DNA from: Olleya sp. YS | GTDB taxonomy: Bacteria > Bacteroidota > Bacteroidia > Flavobacteriales > Flavobacteriaceae | Assembly: GCF_029760915.1 (NCBI RefSeq) | Contig: NZ_CP121685.1 | Span: 1,028,001-1,092,000, forward strand | DNA: 64,000 nt | Reading direction: 5' to 3' | Shown: piece after piece, positions 45,531 to 55,399 of the stretch | How the letters are laid out: every line of letters starts with the position of its first letter | How positions within the stretch are numbered: the first letter of the stretch is position 1 | Position numbers and translations under genes: made by a program | The notes under the pieces: generated by a model | What the model was told of the DNA's origin: nothing | What the model saw: the letters and a program-made list of their open reading frames with translations, nothing else | The model's database searches: none

Positions 45531-46802
45531 TTATAATCTCCCAGATATATCGTCTTTATTTAATGTTCCTTTAACATCATAGATTAATCCGTTTTTAGAC
45601 TTAATATCATTAAGATTTATTTCTTTAAACTGATCATGACATACTGTATGTACAATAGCATCATAATTGTTCTTCAATGTATCTATTAATGTAATATTAA
45701 ACTGTTTTTTTACTTCGTCTTTATTTGCCCAAGGATCGTATACTTCAACATCCAAATTAAAAGACTTTAATGTTTTATAAACGTCTATAGCTTTGGTGTT
45801 TCTAATATCTGGGCAATTTTCCTTAAATGTAATCCCTAACATCAATACTTTAGATTTTTTTATAGGAATATTGTTTTGTACCATAAGTTTTAAAACTTGG
45901 GTAGCAACATAGTCACCCATGCTATCATTTAAGCGCCTTCCTGCTAATACAATTTCTGGATGATAGCCAACTTCTTGTGCTTTTTGAGCTAAGTAGTAAG
46001 GGTCTACACCTATACAATGACCTCCTACTAATCCTGGCTTAAACGGTAAAAAGTTCCACTTAGTTGACGCTGCCATTAGTACTTCTTGAGTGTCTATATC
46101 TAATTTATTGAAAATTTTAGCTAATTCGTTTACAAAAGCAATATTGATATCTCGTTGTGCATTTTCAATAACCTTTGCTGCTTCAGCAACTTTTATTGAT
46201 GAAGCTAAATGGGTTCCTGCAGTAATAATTGAAGCATATAGGTCATTAATTTTCACACCAATTTCCGGTGTAGATCCAGAAGTTACTTTTTTAATTTTAG
46301 TAATAGTACGTGATTTATCTCCTGGATTTATTCTTTCAGGTGAATAGCCACAGTAAAAGTCTTTATTAAATATTAACCCACTTGATTTTTCTAAAACTGG
46401 CACACACACTTCTTCTGTTACTCCAGGATATACAGTTGATTCATAGATAACTATATCATCTTTTTTTAAAATTTGGCCGATAGTATTAGATGACTCAATT
46501 AGTGGAGTTAAAATGGGTCTATTATTTTTATCTACAGGTGTTGGAACTGTAACAATAAATATATTACAATCTTTAATGTCAGATGACAGATAGGACAACG
46601 ACAAACCTTTATCGTTTTGCTTATTAAGCACAGATTTAAGATTGTCCTGACTTACTTCTAATGTATTATCGATTGCTAGTTTTAATTCTTCTACTCTATT
46701 TTTATTGATATCATAACCAATAACATTATACTTTTTAGCAAACTCTACTGCCAAAGGTAAACCAACATAACCCAAACCTAAAATTGCAATATTATTTTTC
46801 AT
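45531..46802 (-). CDS. UDP-N-acetyl-hexosamine 6-dehydrogenase (TviB/WbpO type)
   Basis: The protein has 423 residues with LGLGYVGLPLAVEFAKKY (8-25), ESTVYPGVTEE (121-131), and catalytic Cys263 in GLVGGHCIGVDPYYLA, the signature of enzymes acting on UDP-HexNAc. YCGYSPERINPGD (150-162) is also typical of this group. It oxidises UDP-GlcNAc or UDP-GalNAc at C6 to the uronic acid. The epimerase gene just upstream (46824-47831) links GlcNAc and GalNAc forms, so UDP-GalNAcA is the likely product. Confidence 0.92.
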   Translation of the reverse strand: MKNNIAILGLGYVGLPLAVEFAKKYNVIGYDINKNRVEELKLAIDNTLEVSQDNLKSVLNKQNDKGLSLSYLSSDIKDCNIFIVTVPTPVDKNNRPILTPLIESSNTIGQILKKDDIVIYESTVYPGVTEEVCVPVLEKSSGLIFNKDFYCGYSPERINPGDKSRTITKIKKVTSGSTPEIGVKINDLYASIITAGTHLASSIKVAEAAKVIENAQRDINIAFVNELAKIFNKLDIDTQEVLMAASTKWNFLPFKPGLVGGHCIGVDPYYLAQKAQEVGYHPEIVLAGRRLNDSMGDYVATQVLKLMVQNNIPIKKSKVLMLGITFKENCPDIRNTKAIDVYKTLKSFNLDVEVYDPWANKDEVKKQFNITLIDTLKNNYDAIVHTVCHDQFKEINLNDIKSKNGLIYDVKGTLNKDDISGRL

Positions 46803-46823
46803 AAATTAAGTAGCGCTTTGTTG

Positions 46824-47831
46824 TTAATTAGCATTATTAACAAACCATTTTGTTGTTAATTGAATTGCTGAGTTAAATTTAAATTTAGGTAAATATTCTA
46901 ACAGATTAGTCGCTTTACTAATATCTGCTAAAGAATGTTTGACATCTCCTTTTCTGGCTGGACCGTATAAAACCTGACTTTGAGTTTCAATATTTAAATC
47001 TAAAAGGTTTTTTTTAATATAATCCGTTAGTTGATTAAGGTTGATGTTTTCTGCACAAGCAACATTAAAAACTTGATTTATAGCGTTATGGTTATCAGTT
47101 AAAGCAGCTTTAATATTTGCTTGAACAATATTTTCGACAAAAGTGAAGTCTCTGGAGTGTTGTCCATCACCATTAATAGTTAAGGTTTCATTATTCAACA
47201 TTTGACCAATAAACTTCGGGATAACAGCAGCATAGGCTCCATTTGGATCTTGTTTAGGTCCAAACACATTAAAATATCTTAACCCAATAGTTTCTAATCC
47301 ATAGGTTTTATAAAACACATCTGCGTATAACTCATTTACATATTTAGTAACTGCGTATGGAGATAGTGGTTTTCCTATTTTGTCCTCCTGTTTTGGTAGT
47401 GCTTTACTATCTCCATAAGTACTAGAAGAAGCTGCATAAATGACTCGTTTTACAGTACTGTTTTCTTTAGCTGCTACTAGAATATTTAAAAAGCCTGAAA
47501 TATTTGTGGTATTTGTAGCTATGGGGTTGTTTATTGATCTAGGAACAGATCCTAATGCGGCTTGGTGTAGAACGTAATCTACATCTTCCATTGCGTTTAT
47601 ACACGTTTTTAAATCTTCAATATTTCCTTTAATAAGTTTAATATTTGGAGAGTTTAAAAAAGGTTCTAAATTTTGTTTTTTACCTGTAGAAAAATTATCT
47701 AATACTATAATTTTTTTTGCGTTGTACTTCAATAAATATTCTACTAAATTAGAACCAATAAATCCAGCTCCTCCCGTAACTAAAAACGAAAAATTAGATA
47801 AATCTTTGGTATGATATTTATGAGTATACAT
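46824..47831 (-). CDS. UDP-N-acetylglucosamine/glucuronate 4-epimerase (WbpP/TviC type)
   Basis: The protein has 335 residues, an extended SDR with GGAGFIG (20-26), SSSTYGDS (135-142) and catalytic Tyr159/Lys163 in YAVTKYV. The segment ALGSVPRSINNPIATN is typical of WbpP and TviC, which interconvert UDP-GlcNAc and UDP-GalNAc or their uronic acids. It overlaps the rfbD stop by one base and is followed by the TviB-like dehydrogenase, the usual pair for UDP-GalNAcA in Vi and related antigens. Confidence 0.92.
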   Translation of the reverse strand: MYTHKYHTKDLSNFSFLVTGGAGFIGSNLVEYLLKYNAKKIIVLDNFSTGKKQNLEPFLNSPNIKLIKGNIEDLKTCINAMEDVDYVLHQAALGSVPRSINNPIATNTTNISGFLNILVAAKENSTVKRVIYAASSSTYGDSKALPKQEDKIGKPLSPYAVTKYVNELYADVFYKTYGLETIGLRYFNVFGPKQDPNGAYAAVIPKFIGQMLNNETLTINGDGQHSRDFTFVENIVQANIKAALTDNHNAINQVFNVACAENINLNQLTDYIKKNLLDLNIETQSQVLYGPARKGDVKHSLADISKATNLLEYLPKFKFNSAIQLTTKWFVNNAN

Positions 47832-48688
47832 TAACTATTAAGAGTATTTAATGTTGTTTTTAAGCTTAATTTCCATTCTGGTATTTCTAAATTAAAATCA
47901 GTACTAATTTTAGTTTTATCTAAAACACTATATTTTGGTCTTTTTGCTTTTGTTAAAAATGCTTCAGATGGGACAGGATTTACTTTAATGTTTGTATTTG
48001 ATAGTTCAAAAATTGCTTTAGCAAAATCATACCAAGTAGCCTCTCCTGTATTACTGTAATGATAAATACCATAACATGAGTTTTTAGACTTTACTATTCT
48101 TATCAAAGCATCAGCTAAATCTAAAGCGCTTGTTGGTGTTCCCTTTTGATCATTAACGACATTTAGCTCATCTCTATCATCCGATAATTTTAGCATTGTT
48201 TTTACAAAATTAGACTTATGTTTTGAATACAACCATGAGGTTCTAATTATATAATATTGCTTCAAAATAGCCATTATTTCATTTTCTCCTTCTAATTTAG
48301 AGGCTCCATAGACACTTAACGGATTGGTCTTGTCTTTTTCGCTGTAGGGCACACTACCTTTACCATCAAAGACAAAATCTGTAGAAATATGCATTAAAGT
48401 AACCTTATACTTTTTGCATGCTTCTGCTAAGTTTTTCGCTCCTAGTGTGTTAATATTATATGCTAAATCTTTGTTGTCTTCAGCAGCATCAACTGCGGTG
48501 TAAGCAGCACAATTAATACAGTAATCTGCGTTATGTTTATTAAATACTAATTCTATCTGTTTGGGATTGGTAATATCTAATTCTTGACTATCTAAAAAGA
48601 CAAAATCTAACGTTTTAATATCGTTAGATTGTTCTTTAAGGCATAGTCCTAGTTGTCCATTAGCTCCAGTTACTAGAATTTTTTTCAT
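47831..48688 (-). CDS. rfbD: dTDP-4-dehydrorhamnose reductase
   Basis: This is the last step of dTDP-L-rhamnose synthesis, an NADPH-dependent reduction at C4. The protein has 285 residues with the NAD(P) motif TGANGQLG (7-14), VDAAEDN, HISTDFVFDG and the YxxxK pair in YGASKLEGE. It overlaps rfbC by 4 bases, so the two are translationally coupled. Confidence 0.95.
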   Translation of the reverse strand: MKKILVTGANGQLGLCLKEQSNDIKTLDFVFLDSQELDITNPKQIELVFNKHNADYCINCAAYTAVDAAEDNKDLAYNINTLGAKNLAEACKKYKVTLMHISTDFVFDGKGSVPYSEKDKTNPLSVYGASKLEGENEIMAILKQYYIIRTSWLYSKHKSNFVKTMLKLSDDRDELNVVNDQKGTPTSALDLADALIRIVKSKNSCYGIYHYSNTGEATWYDFAKAIFELSNTNIKVNPVPSEAFLTKAKRPKYSVLDKTKISTDFNLEIPEWKLSLKTTLNTLNS

Positions 48689-49230
48689 TTAAACAATTCT
48701 TTTACAGTTGGTAAAACTTTATCTTTTTCTGAGATTACTAGTTGGTCTTTTTTTAAAACCCAATCTATATTCAACGTTTCATCATCATAGATAATACCAC
48801 CTTCTGATGCTTTGTTATACCAATTATCTACTTTGTAATTAAACACAGCAGTATCACTTAACACAATAAAACCATGTGCAAAACCACGTGGTACATACAA
48901 TTGTTTTTTATTTTCTGAAGACAATTCTACACTAATATGCTTTAAAAATGTTTGTGAATGCGGTCGTATGTCTACTGCAACGTCTAATACTTTTCCCTGA
49001 GTGACTCTTACTAGTTTTGCTTGTGCATACTCACCACTTTGAAAATGTAAACCTCTTAAAACACCTTTACTAGAAAAAGATTCATTGTCTTGAATAAAAT
49101 TGACATCTCCTCCTATTAATGCATCAAATTGTTTTTTGTTATAACTTTCCAGAAAATATCCCCTTTGGTCTCCAAAAACGTTTGGTTCTAGGATGTAACA
49201 ATCTTTTAAAATGGTCTTTTTAGCTTCCAT
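48685..49230 (-). CDS. rfbC: dTDP-4-dehydrorhamnose 3,5-epimerase
   Basis: The enzyme epimerises C3 and C5 of dTDP-4-keto-6-deoxyglucose. The protein has 181 residues, a cupin fold, with DNESFSSKGVLRGLHFQ (catalytic His in GLHFQ) and VDIRPHSQTF, then PRGFAHGFIVLSD. It lies one base after rfbA. Confidence 0.96.
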   Translation of the reverse strand: MEAKKTILKDCYILEPNVFGDQRGYFLESYNKKQFDALIGGDVNFIQDNESFSSKGVLRGLHFQSGEYAQAKLVRVTQGKVLDVAVDIRPHSQTFLKHISVELSSENKKQLYVPRGFAHGFIVLSDTAVFNYKVDNWYNKASEGGIIYDDETLNIDWVLKKDQLVISEKDKVLPTVKELFK

Positions 49231-49231
49231 T

Positions 49232-50098
49232 TTATTCTTGGTTTACTAAACTTATTAAATGTTCTCCATATCCACTTTTTAATAGTGGTGTCGCTAAATC
49301 TACTAACTGTTGTTTTGTAATAAAACCGCTACTGTATGCCGCTTCTTCAATTGCTCCAATTTTTAATCCTTGTCGCTCTTCTATAACTTGAACAAATTGA
49401 GAAGCTTGCATTAGCGAATTAAATGTACCAGTATCCAACCATGCTGTTCCTTTATCTAATATAGAGACTTTGAGCTTGCCTTGTTTGAGGTATTCTTTAT
49501 TAACATCTGTTATTTCTAGTTCGCCTCTGTGGCTTGGTTTGATGTTTTTTGCTATTTCAATGACATTATTATCATAAAAATATATTCCTGGAACCGCATA
49601 ATTAGATTTTGGCTTTTCAGGTTTTTCTTCAATAGCAAGTGCTTTTCCGTTACTATCAAAATTGACTACACCATATCGCTCTGGATCCGTAACATGATAA
49701 GCATACACAATGCCTCCATCTGGATCATTATTTGACTTTAAAAGATCTGACAATCCTGTTCCATAAAAAATATTATCTCCTAAAATTAAAGCAACTTTAT
49801 CCTTTCCAACAAAATCTGCTCCTATAATAAAAGCCTCTGCTAATCCATTAGGAGCCTCTTGTACTGCGTACTGAAAATTACATCCCAGATGTGCACCATC
49901 ACCTAACAATTGTTTAAAAAGCGGTAAGTGCTCTGGTGTTGAGATAATTAATATTTCTCTTATACCAGCATGCATCAATGTTGATAAAGGGTAATAAATC
50001 ATTGGCTTATCATAGATAGGCATTAACTGTTTACTTAACACTTTAGTTAATGGGTGAAGTCGCGTTCCGGATCCTCCTGCAAGTATAATTCCTTTCAT
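49232..50098 (-). CDS. rfbA: Glucose-1-phosphate thymidylyltransferase
   Basis: This is the first step of dTDP-rhamnose synthesis: dTTP + glucose 1-phosphate to dTDP-glucose. The protein has 288 residues, the short RmlA form, with [21 protein letters not shown] (8-28), LGDNIFYG and [21 protein letters not shown]. It shares one base with the rfbB stop. The tight order rfbB-A-C-D makes a complete pathway. Confidence 0.97.
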   Translation of the reverse strand: MKGIILAGGSGTRLHPLTKVLSKQLMPIYDKPMIYYPLSTLMHAGIREILIISTPEHLPLFKQLLGDGAHLGCNFQYAVQEAPNGLAEAFIIGADFVGKDKVALILGDNIFYGTGLSDLLKSNNDPDGGIVYAYHVTDPERYGVVNFDSNGKALAIEEKPEKPKSNYAVPGIYFYDNNVIEIAKNIKPSHRGELEITDVNKEYLKQGKLKVSILDKGTAWLDTGTFNSLMQASQFVQVIEERQGLKIGAIEEAAYSSGFITKQQLVDLATPLLKSGYGEHLISLVNQE

Positions 50099-51114
50099 TA
50101 GCTATTATATTTTTCTAAATACCAGTCTATTGTTTTACGTATTCCCGATTCAAAATTTTCATCAGCTTTCCATCCTAACTCATTCTCTATTTTAGTAGCA
50201 TCAATTGCATATCTAAAGTCATGTCCTGGTCTATCTTTAACAAAAGTAATTTGCTCCTTATAAGATTTAGAAGATGGTTTAATTTCGTCTAAAATAGAGC
50301 AAATAGTATCTACTATGTATAAATTATTACGTTCGTTTCTCCCACCAATATTGTAGGTTTCTCCTTCTTTTCCTGTTCTATAAACTAAATCTATACCTTT
50401 ACAGTGGTCTAATACATACAACCAGTCTCTAATATTCTTCCCGTCTCCATAAATTGGAATGTTTTCACCAGAAATTGCTTTTCTAATAATTGTTGGTATT
50501 AATTTTTCATTGTGTTGTTTTGGCCCATAATTGTTGGAACAGTTAGTTGTTACTACGTTCATACCGTAAGTATGAAAATAACTTCTAACAACAAAGTCTG
50601 ATGCAGCTTTAGAAGCACTATAAGGGCTATTAGGAGCATAATGTGTGCTTTCGGTAAACAATCCTGTTTCGCCTAAGGTACCATAGACCTCATCTGTTGA
50701 TATATGATGAAATCTATTGTGTTCACAACCTTCTTTTACTTTGAAAGGAGCGTCCATCCAATGTTTTTTGGCAACATCTATTAAATTAAATGTTCCAGTA
50801 ATGTTAGTATCTATAAAAGCGCCAGGATTAGTTATAGAATTATCAACATGAGATTCTGCTGCAAAATGAATAACACCATCAAAATTATACTTTTCAAATA
50901 GATTTTCTAAAAGTTTTCTATCACAAATATCTCCTTTTACAAAGGTGTAGTTTTGATAGGTTTCAATATTTTTTAGGTTAGTTAAATCGCCTGCATAAGT
51001 TAATTTATCCAAATTAACTAAATGTGTGTTTGGATATTCCTTTAAAAAATATGGTACAAAGTTAGAGCCTATAAACCCAGCTCCTCCAGTGACCAAAATG
51101 GTTTTAGTCTTCAT
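50098..51114 (-). CDS. rfbB: dTDP-glucose 4,6-dehydratase
   Basis: The enzyme converts dTDP-glucose to the 4-keto-6-deoxy form with bound NAD+. The protein has 338 residues with GGAGFIG (10-16), the catalytic Thr140-Asp141-Glu142 in STDEVYG, and Tyr165/Lys169 in YSASKAASD. Its first 11 bases overlap the end of wzz, so expression of rhamnose genes is coupled to the chain-length regulator. Confidence 0.97.
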   Translation of the reverse strand: MKTKTILVTGGAGFIGSNFVPYFLKEYPNTHLVNLDKLTYAGDLTNLKNIETYQNYTFVKGDICDRKLLENLFEKYNFDGVIHFAAESHVDNSITNPGAFIDTNITGTFNLIDVAKKHWMDAPFKVKEGCEHNRFHHISTDEVYGTLGETGLFTESTHYAPNSPYSASKAASDFVVRSYFHTYGMNVVTTNCSNNYGPKQHNEKLIPTIIRKAISGENIPIYGDGKNIRDWLYVLDHCKGIDLVYRTGKEGETYNIGGRNERNNLYIVDTICSILDEIKPSSKSYKEQITFVKDRPGHDFRYAIDATKIENELGWKADENFESGIRKTIDWYLEKYNS

Positions 51115-52162
51115 AATTTAAAGTAAATGTGATTACTTTTTTTGAAATAAAATATAATATCAATAACACAAACGATATAATTGGGAAAATAAACATATAC
51201 CTGTCCTTCCACGTTCTTGAAACATTACCAACTTCTTGAAAGCTAGAAATTACCTCAAAAATAACGTCTTCTTGAATCTTTTTCTCCTCTAACTGTTTTA
51301 AATCGTTTCTTATACGCTGTTCTTCACGCAGTAATTCATATTCTTTCGTGTTTTGTTTATCACTTCCCGAAATAGATATATCACCAACTTTTAGACTACT
51401 TTGCTTGCTGTCTGATTCTTTTTCAATGACATCGATATATACTTTCTGAAGCTCTTTGACTTGCTTTAATTGTTCTTCTAAATTTTCTTTTTGAACAACT
51501 AACAATTCATCACGCCTTTTCATTGCTTTGTTAGAATAATTATTGACAAATGAACTTAAAATACCCTCTTCTAAATCTTTAAAAATATTTGGCTTTGAAG
51601 CGTATGCTTTGATTAAAAAATATCGACCAGAATAAACACTTCTATTTTCTATAAAGTCTTCAAATGAGTATTGTTGAGCCCTTACAGAATCTAGTTTAGA
51701 TATAAAATCTTCATATTGCAATAATCTATCATTTTCTGTCTCAGGACCTGGCTCAATCTCAAAAGCTAGTATTTCATCAATAATAGCATCTTCTACTTTA
51801 AAAATAGATTTTAGTGACTGTTTGTCTTCATTTTTGATTAAGGCATTGAAGTAATCTATATTATTGACCAATTGGTATTTAGAATTAAAATAAGGTTCTA
51901 CCAACATACTTGTACTATAAGTTTTTGGTTTGATTTTTTCTAATCCGTATCCGAGAATTGCTGCTAACACCAAAACACCCAATACAATTTTCCATTTTTT
52001 GAAAAGCACTTTTAAAGCGTACATTAAAGCAGAGAAAAATCTTTTTAAAATATTGTAAAAGAAATTAAGCACTTTTGTAATTGCTGCTCCAATCAAGTTA
52101 AAGAATACAATTAAATCTACTTCTTCATTATTGTTTGGCTTAGAGGGTAATTCTTTACTCAT
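51104..52162 (-). CDS. Wzz-type polysaccharide chain-length protein (no kinase domain)
   Basis: The protein has 352 residues with two membrane helices (about 58-78 and 325-345) flanking a large periplasmic domain with coiled-coil segments (about 205-310), the polysaccharide co-polymerase layout. There is no C-terminal tyrosine-kinase domain, so it resembles Wzz rather than a full Wzc. A charged cytoplasmic N-terminus (1-50) contains a hydrophobic stretch. It lies 13 bases downstream of the unknown 560-residue protein and heads the rfb genes. Confidence 0.82.
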   Translation of the reverse strand: MSKELPSKPNNNEEVDLIVFFNLIGAAITKVLNFFYNILKRFFSALMYALKVLFKKWKIVLGVLVLAAILGYGLEKIKPKTYSTSMLVEPYFNSKYQLVNNIDYFNALIKNEDKQSLKSIFKVEDAIIDEILAFEIEPGPETENDRLLQYEDFISKLDSVRAQQYSFEDFIENRSVYSGRYFLIKAYASKPNIFKDLEEGILSSFVNNYSNKAMKRRDELLVVQKENLEEQLKQVKELQKVYIDVIEKESDSKQSSLKVGDISISGSDKQNTKEYELLREEQRIRNDLKQLEEKKIQEDVIFEVISSFQEVGNVSRTWKDRYMFIFPIISFVLLILYFISKKVITFTLNYED

Positions 52163-52175
52163 AATTGTATAATGG

Positions 52176-53858
52176 TTAATTAAATATTTGTTGTAAAATT
52201 TTTCTAGTTATTAAATACGTTGGTCTCACACCTGAAGTACCTAAACCTCCTGATGCTAATGTACTACCTGTCTCTAGCGGATTATCACTAGCGTAATAAG
52301 CATATCTTACTTTGACATTTGGATTAATGCTACTTCTTACTTTAGAAGCTGCTTGAATTGCTTTTTGATAATGTGCACCTTCCATTTCTAATCCAATCAC
52401 ATTCCATGTAGAATTGAAGAAGAATTTTAAAATATCTTTGTTTTGTAATGATGTGCCTAAAACGGTTATCATTGATCCTTCATAAATAGCAACACCTTCT
52501 CCCTCTAAATCTGCTTTACTTAATTCGTTCTTAAATGGGTAGTTGTCAGCTGTCCCTTCAAAAATATGTGCTGAAGGTATCATGATATCTCCTTTTCCTC
52601 CTTCTAAAATGCCTGCTTTACCCATTATAGAAATAGACTCAACATTAAGATGCGTTTTAGTCTTATCTTCTCTAAATGGTTTTAGTAATTCGTCTATTGT
52701 TTCGTAAGCTTGCTCACCAAAAGCATAGTCCATAACAAAAAGCACAGGTGCTTCTGTGTCTTTGTTTGGTTTTGGTAAGTTAAGGTCGGTTTTAGTCAAA
52801 TCTATTTTAGAGGTATCAAAAATTTGTACATCTATATTGGTTCCTGAAGTGTCTTCAATAAAGATCATTCCCTGCTGTAACGCTTTTTGAGTCACTTTAT
52901 TGCGTAGCGCTTTATTATTGCTATTACTTAGGGCTTCATATATTTTAAAAATTTCTGTTTTTGCACACTCTGCTTTAAGCGCAACAGGTGCAAAAAGAGT
53001 ATTCATAACACTATGCAGATTTGCACTAATAATATGTATTGGTCGATCTAAAAGCTTATGCTTTTTTAAGGTGTCTTTTATGGTATTTGCCCATATTTCT
53101 CCATGTATATGATGTCCTAAACGCTCTCTTAAAACTGGGCTAAAGGTTACTGTTCTTTTATTGTTATTTACTACCTCATCAATAGCTAATTTACCTAACC
53201 AATATACGATATGTAGTAAACGTTCTGGTTTATTTTGTAAAGCAAATGCACCATAAACATTAGATAATTCTTTAAATGTACGTCCTAAGATATTCGCTGT
53301 ATGGGTAATGGCTATTTCACGTTCTTTTTGTGTCAGTTTCTTTTTTGATAATACCGCTTTTTCGAGCTTTTGCCAATCTCTAGTTGTTGCCCCATTCTCG
53401 TCAATAATTACGCGTTTACTAATTTTATGAGATTCTACAAATAAAAACGTTAAATGGGTCAGTATATCATAAATTTCTGAACGTCCACGCGTGATTTCAA
53501 TATTCATTTGCTCGTCATCAATACGATAACAATTACGACGCCTTTTGGGTGGAATTATTGCTTCAAAGTGAGAGTCTTTATATCCTTCGTCACTAGTAAG
53601 ATTTATAAAACGACACTCTTCAATTCCGTGAGGAAGTCTATCGATAACATATAATAATCCTTCTAGTTCTGCTTTTTCTTCAGCAATAGACCCATAAATT
53701 TCCGGTCTTAACACTAATAATGCTTCACGAAGTGTTTCTCCAGATACTCCCATAGGTTTATAAAAGCCTCTGTTGAATAGGTGACGCATAGTAATGTACA
53801 TACGTTCAATTGCATTTGAGCTTTCTTGAGCTCTCGTTCTTTCATGTTGTTTTATCAT
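52176..53858 (-). CDS. Uncharacterised 560-residue protein with a nucleoside-phosphorylase-like C-terminal half (DUF6909-like)
   Basis: The protein has 560 residues, soluble, no signal peptide. I recall it as the DUF6909 family of Bacteroidota, function unknown. The N-terminal half (1-250) is helical and charged. The C-terminal half shows three short motifs in the order and spacing of the purine nucleoside phosphorylase superfamily: GKAGILEGGKGDIMIP (413-428), LEMEGAH (490-496, like the ribose-binding MExxA) and ASDNP (523-527). A clear -7 element lies upstream. Whether it acts on nucleosides, and whether it is tied to the glycan locus, is open. Confidence 0.7.
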   Translation of the reverse strand: MIKQHERTRAQESSNAIERMYITMRHLFNRGFYKPMGVSGETLREALLVLRPEIYGSIAEEKAELEGLLYVIDRLPHGIEECRFINLTSDEGYKDSHFEAIIPPKRRRNCYRIDDEQMNIEITRGRSEIYDILTHLTFLFVESHKISKRVIIDENGATTRDWQKLEKAVLSKKKLTQKEREIAITHTANILGRTFKELSNVYGAFALQNKPERLLHIVYWLGKLAIDEVVNNNKRTVTFSPVLRERLGHHIHGEIWANTIKDTLKKHKLLDRPIHIISANLHSVMNTLFAPVALKAECAKTEIFKIYEALSNSNNKALRNKVTQKALQQGMIFIEDTSGTNIDVQIFDTSKIDLTKTDLNLPKPNKDTEAPVLFVMDYAFGEQAYETIDELLKPFREDKTKTHLNVESISIMGKAGILEGGKGDIMIPSAHIFEGTADNYPFKNELSKADLEGEGVAIYEGSMITVLGTSLQNKDILKFFFNSTWNVIGLEMEGAHYQKAIQAASKVRSSINPNVKVRYAYYASDNPLETGSTLASGGLGTSGVRPTYLITRKILQQIFN

Positions 53859-53885
53859 ACTACTGTATTAGTCTATGTTGACTGG

Positions 53886-53893
53886 CAAATATA
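53886..53893 (-). promoter_or_regulatory. -7 promoter element for the 560-residue protein and possibly the glycan locus
   Basis: The minus strand reads TATATTTG, exact to TAnnTTTG, 27 bases before ATG 53858. It lies just past the stop codon of the GH3-like gene, so it could be the main promoter of the polysaccharide operon. No convincing -33 TTG was found. Confidence 0.55.
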
Positions 53894-53896
53894 ATA

Positions 53897-55399
53897 TTAT
53901 TTAAGTAAAATAAAGGGTTTTAAGGCGTCAGCAATTTTTCTGTCGTTGGATAATCTTGGTATTTTATTTTGACCGCCTAATTTTCCTATGGATTTCATAT
54001 ACTGCTGAAAGCCGTTTTTTTCAACTTTACTGATTTTTAAAGGTTGTAATACTTTACCTTCAATTAAATCTAAATAGTAACTATTCTGTTTTTGTAATGA
54101 ATCATCAAGCTTTTGCGCTAAAGCGGAACTATTTTCTGGTTCGTTTTCAAACTCTATAAACCATTCGTGATAAGGTAATCCTGACTCTGGATTTATTTGT
54201 GGTGCTACTGTAAACTCGTTGATTCTTACATTAGAATTAATTGTTGCTTCTTTCATAGCTTGCTCGACTTCTTTACCAATAACATGCTCGCCAAATGCAG
54301 ATATAAAATGTTTAATACGTCCTGAAACAATAATTCTATAAGGTTTAGTACTGGTAAACATTACTGTGTCACCAATATTGTAAGCCCATAAGCCTGCGTT
54401 TGTTGAAATAATCATTACATAATTGACACCAACCTCAACATCTTTTATGGTGAGACGTTTTGGATTATTATCAAAAAACGTATCCGCTTTTACAAACTCA
54501 TAAAACATTCCAGAATCTAACTGCAGCAACATCCCTTTTTTGTTTTGCTTATCTTGAAATGCAAAAAACCCTTCGCTAGCTGGATACAACTCGATACTAT
54601 CTACTTTTCTACCTATTAGGTTCTCAAATTTTGCTCGGTAAGGTTCGTAGTTAACACCTCCAAATATGAATAAGTTGAAATTTTTAAAAATGTCACCAAC
54701 CTTTTTTCCTGTTTTTTGCTGTAATTTTTCAAAATACATTTGCACCCAAGATGGAATTCCAGAAATAACAGTCATGTTTTCTGGCAAGGTTTCTTCCACT
54801 ATAGCGTCAACTTTAGTTTCCCAATCTTCAATACAATTGGTTTCCCAAGAAGGCATTCTGTTTTTTTGAAGGTATTTTGGTACAAAATGAGCTACAATAC
54901 CAGATAATCGTCCTAATTGTATCCCATTTTGTTCTTTTAAAACTGGGCTTCCTTGTAAAAAAATCATTTTTCCATTAACAAATTTTGAGTTTCCAGTTTC
55001 ATGGATATAAAGCAGAATAGCGTTTTTTGCTGCATTAACATGTGTTGGCATACTCTGTTTGGTTAACGGGATGTATTTGGCGCCAGAAGTAGTCCCAGAC
55101 GTTTTAGCAAAATAGAGTGGTTTCCCTTTCCAAAGCACATCAGATTCTCCTGCTACAACACGATCCACATAGGGCTTAAGCTCTTCGTAATCTCTAATAG
55201 GAACGCGTTTTACATAGTCTTCATAGGTGTTGATGCTAATAAAATCGTGGTCTTTTCCAAACGCGGTACTTGCAGCATCACTAATTAAACTTTTAAAGAC
55301 TTTATCTTGAGTTTCAATAGGGTTGTTTGCCCATTTCTGAATCTTATTATAGACACGTTTGGCAAAGGGTTTTGCTAAAACTGATTTTATTGAAAGCAT
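53897..55399 (-). CDS. GH3-like acyl-adenylate-forming protein
   Basis: The protein has 500 residues. The adenylate-forming motif AKTSGTTSGAKYIPLT (about 108-123), YPASEGFFAFQD, and the C-terminal domain with GLWAYNIGDTVMFTS and HFISAFGEHVIG match the GH3 auxin-responsive family, which in plants conjugates amino acids to hormones. Bacterial members are common in Bacteroidota but lack a known substrate. Its start overlaps the stop of the M23 peptidase gene by one base, and the 560-residue protein gene lies downstream. Nothing in context fixes the substrate. Confidence 0.88.
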   Translation of the reverse strand: MLSIKSVLAKPFAKRVYNKIQKWANNPIETQDKVFKSLISDAASTAFGKDHDFISINTYEDYVKRVPIRDYEELKPYVDRVVAGESDVLWKGKPLYFAKTSGTTSGAKYIPLTKQSMPTHVNAAKNAILLYIHETGNSKFVNGKMIFLQGSPVLKEQNGIQLGRLSGIVAHFVPKYLQKNRMPSWETNCIEDWETKVDAIVEETLPENMTVISGIPSWVQMYFEKLQQKTGKKVGDIFKNFNLFIFGGVNYEPYRAKFENLIGRKVDSIELYPASEGFFAFQDKQNKKGMLLQLDSGMFYEFVKADTFFDNNPKRLTIKDVEVGVNYVMIISTNAGLWAYNIGDTVMFTSTKPYRIIVSGRIKHFISAFGEHVIGKEVEQAMKEATINSNVRINEFTVAPQINPESGLPYHEWFIEFENEPENSSALAQKLDDSLQKQNSYYLDLIEGKVLQPLKISKVEKNGFQQYMKSIGKLGGQNKIPRLSNDRKIADALKPFILLK

